From Tilletiaria anomala UBC 951 (lineage: Eukaryota > Basidiomycota > Exobasidiomycetes > Georgefischeriales > Tilletiariaceae), in the NCBI RefSeq assembly GCF_000711695.1, contig NW_013546929.1, forward strand, positions 1 to 64,000: 64,000 nucleotides of DNA, read 5' to 3'. The translations under genes were made by a program, and so were the position numbers. Below the pieces are notes generated by a model that was not told the DNA's origin, searched no databases, and worked only from the letters and a program-made list of their open reading frames with translations. The stretch's first letter is position 1. Each line of letters starts with the position of its first letter. This document shows positions 57,718 to 64,000 of this stretch, one piece after another.

Positions 57718-59208
57718 CTATCGTTTGCGCTTCTTGTTCGTCTGTTCCGAAGGCGGCGTGCTTGCTAATGGCGACTCAAATGTACCCGAGATGACATCTT
57801 GCAGGTACGAAGTGTCGAATATGAAGCGATCGACAGATGATATCACACCTAGCGGAATAGATCCACGGTCTTTGCTTGGACCTTCGTGTCTCGGCTGCGG
57901 ATCTCCGTAGATTGCACGCAGCCTCGCTTCGGTTTTCTGAAGAACGGACTTCTGCTGAGAACTGAGTGCGATCGGAGAGGGCATAGCGAGAAACCCTTTC
58001 CTGGGCGCAGTGTTCACCGCTAGGACCTGCAGAATGTCTCTCCAGTTGAGTGTAGCGCGAGCCGCGGTCACTAAGTGCCTTTGCCTGCTGTGGATTATTC
58101 CAGGCAGCAAATGCAATACTCGTCGCAGGTGAAGCTGCGTCGAAGTGAGGATGGGGTCCAAGATGGCACCAGGTACGTCCAACTGCTCGAAGTGACGATG
58201 CAAAGCTGTATGCTGGTGCGGCTGATTGGCGCCCTCGGGTTCGCGTTGCCCTTGAGACGGCTCACTGTCATATATGGAAGCCAGTGATGGCGACGTCTGC
58301 GAACGGCCGTCCTGTGGTGTTTGCGAACCCCGCAAAGGCTGTCGCGTAGCAGATGGCCATTGAGGATGGCCGTCTTTGGAATTGTCTCCAACCGCTGGCG
58401 CGACAGTTTTGCTTGGTCCTTCAGAGCCCTGTGGGTGCTGAGCTTTACTCTGCTGCGAGAGGTGCATATTCACAGCACGTCTCCATCGCCTTTCAACGAT
58501 CGCTTCCACCTCGTCACCCAAGGTCCAAGCTGCCTGAACAGCGTTCTCTGCTGGCAGCACAGGCCAAAAGCAGTCTTCTCGATGAGCTGACGCTTTCCGC
58601 CATAAGTCTCGTTCCTGCGATGCCTTCAATATGTCTGCAGATGTCCAAAGGGACTCATGGTCTGGCTCCCTCGTCGCTGATAACGCTGGCATCGCAGGCT
58701 CTATAGCCAGCACCTCCCGAGCCTTCCCGAGCTTTGGCGGCGTTCCAGCGGGCGCATTGGGATGCTCTTTGAGATATCTAGCTAGCGCGGCATCGTTTGC
58801 GAGGCGAGTCGTCCAGTCATTGGTGATGTCAAGCTGCAAGTTGCGCACAATGTCGTTGAACTCCTGTATCTCACGCCTGGCCAACTCTACGTCCCGCCGC
58901 TTGACCTTTGCGCTACCTTCGGCTTTAAAACATCTCTTCGCGGCAAACGCGCGGTAGGCGGATGCGCTGGTCTTGGGTCGAGAGCCAATCTCGTTCTCGC
59001 GGCCATCAACGCCTGCAAAATCTTCCTCCAGCCTGCGTCGCAATTCGGGCTGGGTGCGGTGGATGAATGGATCAATTACCCGCTGGCGCTCTCGGGTTTC
59101 ACAATTTTGCGCTTTCGCCGAGCTTTCAACGTAGTCTGCAAAGTCATCGTCATCCTCAGCCCCAGGGCTGGGGGTGCGCTCGTGACGCGGCGGTAGTAGG
59201 AGCGACAT
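57718..59208 (-). CDS. unrecognised, probably nuclear protein
   Basis: Single-exon gene of 496 residues from the ATG at 59208 (MSLLLPPRHERTPSPG); the frame continues to a GTG 12 bases further, which is not a likely start. It begins with an acidic disordered segment (EDDDDFADYVES), then a helical, charged region (RRDVELARREIQEFNDIVRN; DWTTRLANDAALARYLKE), a disordered Ser/Gln/Pro middle, and a second ordered region (LRRVLHLLPGIIHSRQRH; LNWRDILQVLAVNTAPRKGF). The C terminus is SEQTNKKRKR, a likely nuclear localisation signal. The layout faintly recalls RNA polymerase I factor Rrn9, but no diagnostic motif is visible, so no name is given. It shares a divergent promoter with cyclin L. Confidence 0.7.
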   Translation of the reverse strand: MSLLLPPRHERTPSPGAEDDDDFADYVESSAKAQNCETRERQRVIDPFIHRTQPELRRRLEEDFAGVDGRENEIGSRPKTSASAYRAFAAKRCFKAEGSAKVKRRDVELARREIQEFNDIVRNLQLDITNDWTTRLANDAALARYLKEHPNAPAGTPPKLGKAREVLAIEPAMPALSATREPDHESLWTSADILKASQERDLWRKASAHREDCFWPVLPAENAVQAAWTLGDEVEAIVERRWRRAVNMHLSQQSKAQHPQGSEGPSKTVAPAVGDNSKDGHPQWPSATRQPLRGSQTPQDGRSQTSPSLASIYDSEPSQGQREPEGANQPHQHTALHRHFEQLDVPGAILDPILTSTQLHLRRVLHLLPGIIHSRQRHLVTAARATLNWRDILQVLAVNTAPRKGFLAMPSPIALSSQQKSVLQKTEARLRAIYGDPQPRHEGPSKDRGSIPLGVISSVDRFIFDTSYLQDVISGTFESPLASTPPSEQTNKKRKR

Positions 59209-59641
59209 GGTCTCTTCCACAAGTTGGAGCCTTGAGAGTCACTGGTGCCCCAAATTCTCGCCTGATTCGCTTTTGAAAGAACATCACATCACCTTTGTGG
59301 ATGTAATCGCAATTCGCAAGACGTCCGAGTCGTCATTACTATTGCACTATGAACATATATATGGTGGGTTTGTTCTTGTTGTACTAGCCACTAATAAAAG
59401 TGCGAGGAGTGACGCACAGATGACTGAAACTCGCCGATGCCTCGCTCTTCGTTTTCTACCCACGCGCCGTGGATTCCTAGATGCAACCTGTGCATGTCAC
59501 ATCACTGTCCCTGTTTACCTACAATGCTAAATCTGTCTCGGGCCAGTGCTACTGAACGACTGTGATTTATTCACCGGTGACGAAGCCTCCCTCCGCCTAT
59601 TACAACAGCACAGATGCTGAGGAAGGACCCATGTCGAGACG
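59209..59641. promoter_or_regulatory. divergent promoter for cyclin L and the nuclear-type gene
   Basis: A 433-bp spacer between two outward-reading genes, therefore inferred to be a shared promoter. The centre (59290-59400) is A/T-rich. No specific factor site was recognised. Confidence 0.5.
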
Positions 59642-60781
59642 ATGGCGCCGCTGCTCAACACGCTCGCGTCGCTGGACCAGTACCTGAATACGCCGTCCCG
59701 AGCAGACGGAATCCCAGCCGACCTGGAAGATGAGCTGCGCATGTACGGCTGCCAGATGATCCAGCAAGCTGGCGCACTGATCAAACTACCGCAACGAGCG
59801 ATGGCGACAGCGCAAGTCCTCTTCCAGCGATTCTGGTTTGTGACTTCCATGCGCGCTTTCAGCATACGCGATGTCTGCACAGGCGCTCTCTTCCTCGCTA
59901 CGAAACTCGAGGAAACGCCGGTCAGACTGCGAGACCTAATCAATGTTTTTGACTACCTTATGCGCAGAGCGTTGCACTACTCCAAATACAATCCTGGCCC
60001 ACGGCTAGCACCGCGACCGCATGGCAAGCAAAGGGCGACTGAGGACGACCTTCCCGCGCAAGGGTCACGAGCGGCAGCAGTCCCGCCGTTCGTGTACAAG
60101 CCACAGGCGTACCACGCTCAAGAGTTCTACGATGCCAAGGATGCAATGGTCATTGCCGAAATACAGATTCTCAAGCGTCTCGGGTTCAACGTGCAAGTCA
60201 ACCTGCCTTATGCTACGATGATCAACTACCTCCAGCTGCTCGGCCTGACGGACACTCATCGATATCCCGGCGTCGCTCAGCGGGCGTGGTCCTTTCTCAA
60301 CGATGCGTACGTGTGGCTGCGCCGTTTTCCTTCGCGAATTCATGAGGCTGATGATGGTCCTTCCTTCTCGGAATGCATATTCAGTCTACAGACCCCCGTC
60401 TACTGCCTCTTCCCGCCGCACAACATCGCGTGCGCGGCGGTGTACCTCACCGCAATTACCGCCCAGCCGCCCATCAGTCTGCCGCAGGAGCCGGCACCAT
60501 GGCACGCACTGTTCGACGCGAGTGAGGGCGAGCTGCGCGCGATCTGCGCGCACATCCTGCGCCTGTACGACGAGCGTCCGGGCGAAGGGCTTGCTTCGCG
60601 CGTCAGGGAGGCGTGCGGCGGGATGGCGGAGTTTATGGACAAGCGGCAAGTGCGCGCTTGGATACAGGATAATGCCACTGCGGCAGATAGAGGAGAGGCA
60701 CGAGGCAGCGAGGAGAAGGCGCGGCCTCCCGCACCGTGGGTGCTCAAGAGTGAGCCAATCCGCTATGACAGCGACGGTTAG
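59642..60781 (+). CDS. cyclin L (transcription/splicing cyclin)
   Basis: Regulatory partner of a CDK of the CDK11 type, acting in transcription and pre-mRNA splicing. Spliced model: exons 59642-60306 and 60385-60781, 353 residues. The first cyclin box has QRAMATAQVLFQRFWFV, DVCTGALFLATKLEETP and RLRDLINVF; the second domain has EIQILKRLGFNVQVNLPYA and, across the splice, SFLNDALQTPVYCLFPPH followed by NIACAAVYL. The 78-bp intron (GTACGT...TTCAG) has a length divisible by three and no stop, so the frame reads through; the retained form would insert 26 residues exactly where cyclin L relatives have none. The RS-rich tail of animal cyclin L is absent; the tail is short. A related transcription cyclin (T or K type) is less likely. 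Confidence 0.85.
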   Translation: MAPLLNTLASLDQYLNTPSRADGIPADLEDELRMYGCQMIQQAGALIKLPQRAMATAQVLFQRFWFVTSMRAFSIRDVCTGALFLATKLEETPVRLRDLINVFDYLMRRALHYSKYNPGPRLAPRPHGKQRATEDDLPAQGSRAAAVPPFVYKPQAYHAQEFYDAKDAMVIAEIQILKRLGFNVQVNLPYATMINYLQLLGLTDTHRYPGVAQRAWSFLNDAYVWLRRFPSRIHEADDGPSFSECIFSLQTPVYCLFPPHNIACAAVYLTAITAQPPISLPQEPAPWHALFDASEGELRAICAHILRLYDERPGEGLASRVREACGGMAEFMDKRQVRAWIQDNATAADRGEARGSEEKARPPAPWVLKSEPIRYDSDG

Positions 60782-60859
60782 ACGAAGGAACCGGGGCTTT
60801 GGCATATGTAGCAATAGGTGGCTTGCAAAAAAACGTGCACATGGAAAGGCTACAGGAAG

Positions 60860-62092
60860 CTACGCTTTCTTCCCGCTGTCCTCTTTCCCATCTTTTGCAC
60901 CCGCCTTGGCATCCCTGACTTTCCCAGCGCCGTCTTTCTCCTTAGCCCCAACGTCCTTGTCTGTGCCAGAAGCGCTGTCGCCATCCACCTCTTCGTCCTC
61001 ACCCCTGGCATTCTCCATGCGGTTATTGACGAGGCCATGTAGTGCGATGACGCTGCGGATGAGGCTGCTGAGGTACACGACGAGGAGCTGGTCGTTGTTC
61101 GCGATACTGAAGCTGCGCGAGATGTCGCTCTTGTCGAGGTCGGGGAGGAGGTTGAAGATGTCCTGCAGGTCATAGATAATCTGGTGGTTTACGGGCAGCT
61201 CGCCCTTGACGACAGAGGAGAGGTAGTCCCTGATCTCGACCAGGCGGCTCTGCAGGCCGCGCAGTGAGGCGAGGCGTGACGAGACGCGGGTGGAGAGCGT
61301 GCCGACGGTGGTCGTGTCGCGTATATCCCGCAGCAGTTGCTCGACGCCGATCTCCTCTGCTTCCTCTGCTTGGATCTCCGAGGGGACGTGCATGAACGTC
61401 CGCTGCGTCGCCGTCCCATCATCCTTGATCTCCTCGACGGCAAAGTACGCATCGGTCGGGATGCCGACGTCGCGTTGCCGCGGGTCAACGATCACCATCA
61501 CGGGTCGCGGGATGAAGCGTCGCATCAGCTCGTTGATCTCCAGGTCTGACGCTCGTAACCGCGGGCCGGTATGGTACCATCCAATCATCTTTTCGCGAGC
61601 TGCGCGCCGCAGCCGAAACGCAAATCGACGCGAAGTATATCAGCATACACTCAACACATGCAGCGGAGGGTGGATTCCTCGCTTGAGGTGACTCACCGTT
61701 AACCTTCTTGTACATATCATTCATCGCCTGAATGTAGTCGTGATCCAGGTACCACGTCTTAGGGTCTTTGTCATCCTCCTCGAACGGCACGGCGAAGCTG
61801 TTCGCGACATTAACCACCTTGCCATTGTCCTGCCCGAGTAGCACACCGACGACGCGCTTCCGCGCGCCTGATGCGGACCGCGCCGCGTGGTCAGTGACGG
61901 AGAGCAAGACGAGTGGATGGACGATGACGGTGGTCGACGCTAGTTGCGTCGTCTGTGTCACGCGAAGGGGACAGCAGTAGGAGGCGCAGACGCAGAAAGC
62001 GGCCGCGTTAGTCATAGTCGCCATCCGTACAGCCTGCCTCCTATGCTCTAGGAAAGGAGACAATAGCTCACCTCTGCTGTGGTCGCCGGCAT
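60860..62092 (-). CDS. RPN8: 26S proteasome regulatory subunit RPN8
   Basis: Non-catalytic MPN-domain subunit of the proteasome lid that pairs with the deubiquitinase RPN11. Exons 62092-62072, 61952-61697 and 61599-60860 give 338 residues. The start MPATTAE is on a 21-nt first exon, followed after splicing by [19 protein letters not shown] motifs: [40 protein letters not shown] and [19 protein letters not shown]. The JAMM metal ligands are not kept (no HxH before the GWYHTGP block), as expected for RPN8. The C-terminal helices ([40 protein letters not shown]) are typical, ending in a K/D/G/A-rich tail. The gene is convergent with cyclin L, 78 bases between stop codons, so their 3' UTRs probably overlap. 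Confidence 0.96.
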
Positions 62093-63475
62093 GCTGGATG
62101 ACGGAAGTGTCTTCTGGTGAAAGTAGCCTTCCTGTCTGACGGAGCGCTCCGCCTGCGTACTAGCCCTCCTACTCTGCGAGAAGAAAGCGAAGATGAGGCG
62201 CGGCGGCTTCTCTTCTTTCTCCCTATGCGAGTTTGCACTGTCTTTCCTTGGCCTCCTGGCGTGCTGCTACGGTCCCCCCAATAAATTCTCGTTGACCGCG
62301 CTCTGTCTTTGCGGACACCACCTGATGTTCAGCAGCATGATGGAGCGTGGCACGACCAACGATGAGGTTCAAGCGGAAAGGGCCGCGCAGTCTCTTTGTC
62401 GAGGTGCGGAACACGTGCTCTCAGCCTGGACCGCGGGCCATGAACCACTGCCGAATTGTTTGAGACTCACTCGGGGCTTGATCGGCGCGGGCGCGTCTCG
62501 TCCCCAACAGCGATGGGTCACGTGCCGTCTACCCTAACCAAGATGCTTACCTAATCTATCGTTTTTGCGGGCGGGCCGCTGTTGTTGCTTGCCTGTGCAA
62601 AGACGGCAGCAATGACGTGCAGCGCCAGGCACTGCGCTGCGGTGTGCGCTGCAGTGCAGTGTAGTGCACTGAACCTATTATCTCATCCCATGTTGCGAGC
62701 ATCACTCCCTGCATGGTTCCAGGGGGGTGGGGGGAGGGGGGCGAACTGCTCCACTACTCCCAATCCCACACAACAACAGGTCAACCCATCCATCTCGCAG
62801 TGGCAACAAGCAGCCAACAGCAAACACGGCTTGTCCCATACGAAATCGAATGCGGCCACAGACCAGGCCCATTGTCCAGTAGCCGCACTCCTCCTCTCCG
62901 CCCTCGCCCGGTCACACTGACCGGTTCTGGCGGGGTTGCTGCGCCGGCGCTGCTCTACCTACACACACACAGCCAAGCCACGGCTGTGGGCTTTGCTTGC
63001 TCCTCTCCCCTCGTTGCTTTGGGTTGCTGATGCTGGTTCATCACACCCACCGTCATACGCTTGCTTGCCTTGTTGCATCATTCTCTGACGAGGACATCCT
63101 GGTTCACCCTCCCTCTTCTTCCACTCTCTGTGACGGAATGCTGTCTACTGGCCCATGATCATATTTACATGTACACGCGCAGCTCTCCCTTCTCTGGCAG
63201 CGGATCATCTCACCTCTCTTCTCCCCGCTTGTCACACACTGCTTCCAGCTTCGTCCCTCAACCCTCTTCCCTGCTAGACTACCCCCATTGCCCAGCTTCA
63301 CCCCATCCCTGCTGCCACTTTTCTTCTTCGCAAAGATCCCCACCACCTCTACCCATACCCTCTCATCGCTCGCTCGCTCACCCCTTCAGCTCTGTTTTGC
63401 CAGGGCTGTGCGCTACGCTTTCGGCCTTGACAGATCGTACAAGAGGGTGCGAACCCCTTGGGACGCAGCCCAAAG
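62093..63475. other. divergent region between RPN8 and the right-edge gene
   Basis: About 1.4 kb. The left end is the RPN8 promoter. From about 62740 to 63470 the plus strand is C/T-rich with CA runs and many CTCTCC-type words, inferred to be a long promoter and 5' leader for the gene starting at 63476. A short GTGCAGTGCACTG palindromic cluster lies near 62650-62670. No gene is supported. Confidence 0.45.
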
Positions 63476-64000
63476 ATGGACTACAGCCACTCAAATGACA
63501 TCGACTACGGTCGCCCCACCACCTCGTCCGGACGCCCTGGCACATCTTCAGGCCGGCCGCACACCAGTCGACCGGGTACGAGCTCGGGGGGCGGCGCCGC
63601 GGCCCCGAGGTTTGGCTCGTTCGCGAACGGCGACGCAGCGGTAGGCGGGGCCAATGCCAGCTCTTCGCACAACGCGCCAGCGTTTGGGACGGGCGCACAC
63701 ACACCCAACGCCTCCTCATCTCGCCCTGGCACTGGACGCAAACGCAGAGGTACCGGAAGTCGCGCCGGCACGGCGAACACGCTTCAGGGAATGGAGCTCA
63801 ATCCGTACGGGATGGACGACCTGTATGAGGATGACGAATGGGACGATGAGGAGAGCGATGATGGTGACGTCTTTGCGTTCAAGCCGCGTGAGTACATCAA
63901 CGTGGAAACATGCCTGGGCCGCAGCGCCGGTTGCTCACTGGAAGGCACTCCCTCCCTCTCTCATTTGTTCTTGGACAGCTGAGCTTGGACCGAGCGCTGC
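63476..64000 (+). CDS. N-terminal part of an unidentified protein (runs off the edge)
   Basis: First exon 63476-63887, intron 63888-63978 (GTGAGT...GGACAG), then a second exon cut by the window end. The visible residues are a disordered, Ser/Gly/Thr/Arg-rich tail with repeated SGRPGTSSGRP-type units, a basic patch (RPGTGRKRRGTGSRAG), and an acidic run (DDLYEDDEWDDEESDDGD) leading into VFAFKPPELGPSA. Such a hydrophilic acidic N terminus often precedes a folded or membrane domain, but no domain is in view. Identity is unknown. Confidence 0.6.

Overview
The window is nuclear DNA of a filamentous or dimorphic fungus, most likely a basidiomycete and probably one of the Ustilaginomycotina. This is inferred from three things: short GT-AG introns of about 60-120 bp in most genes, long S/A/P/Q-rich regulatory proteins, and the overall mix of genes. 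No rRNA gene, tRNA gene, CRISPR array, transposon or viral relic was recognised. Coding models were built by hand by joining exons across splice sites; for every spliced model given here the exon lengths add up to an intact reading frame.

Left third (1-22 kb): NADH-dependent glutamate synthase GLT1 (six exons), a bHLH transcription factor with an unusually long loop, the mitochondrial inner-membrane protein YME2, a doubtful small Cys-containing gene, a STYX-type pseudophosphatase, and the sphingolipid C4-hydroxylase SUR2.

Middle (22-46 kb): a Zn2Cys6 transcription factor, a secreted PEBP-like protein that looks GPI-anchored, a 1551-residue protein I do not recognise, and a NDUFA11-like complex I subunit. 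These are followed by a tandem pair of long-chain acyl-CoA synthetase genes on the minus strand with the decayed 3' end of a third copy between them, and by an EFM7/NNT1-type methyltransferase.

Right third (46-64 kb): a regulator-like protein with an integrase-type H2C2 zinc module, an SH3BGR-like thioredoxin-fold protein with a long disordered tail, cytochrome c oxidase subunit COX5 (COX4 family), a HAD hydrolase, an unrecognised basic nuclear-type protein, cyclin L, proteasome subunit RPN8, and the first exon of an unidentified gene cut by the right edge.

The genes are mostly housekeeping and do not form an obvious cluster. Loose themes are lipid metabolism (SUR2, two acyl-CoA synthetases) and mitochondria (YME2, NDUFA11-like, COX5). 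The most unusual signals are in gene structure: apparent 6-nt and 3-nt microexons at the same place in the two acyl-CoA synthetase paralogues, each supplying the conserved Gly after GYGQTEN; a 24-nt GLT1 exon carrying the third Cys of the 3Fe-4S site; a GC-AG intron inside the bHLH domain; and a removable in-frame intron inside the cyclin L fold.
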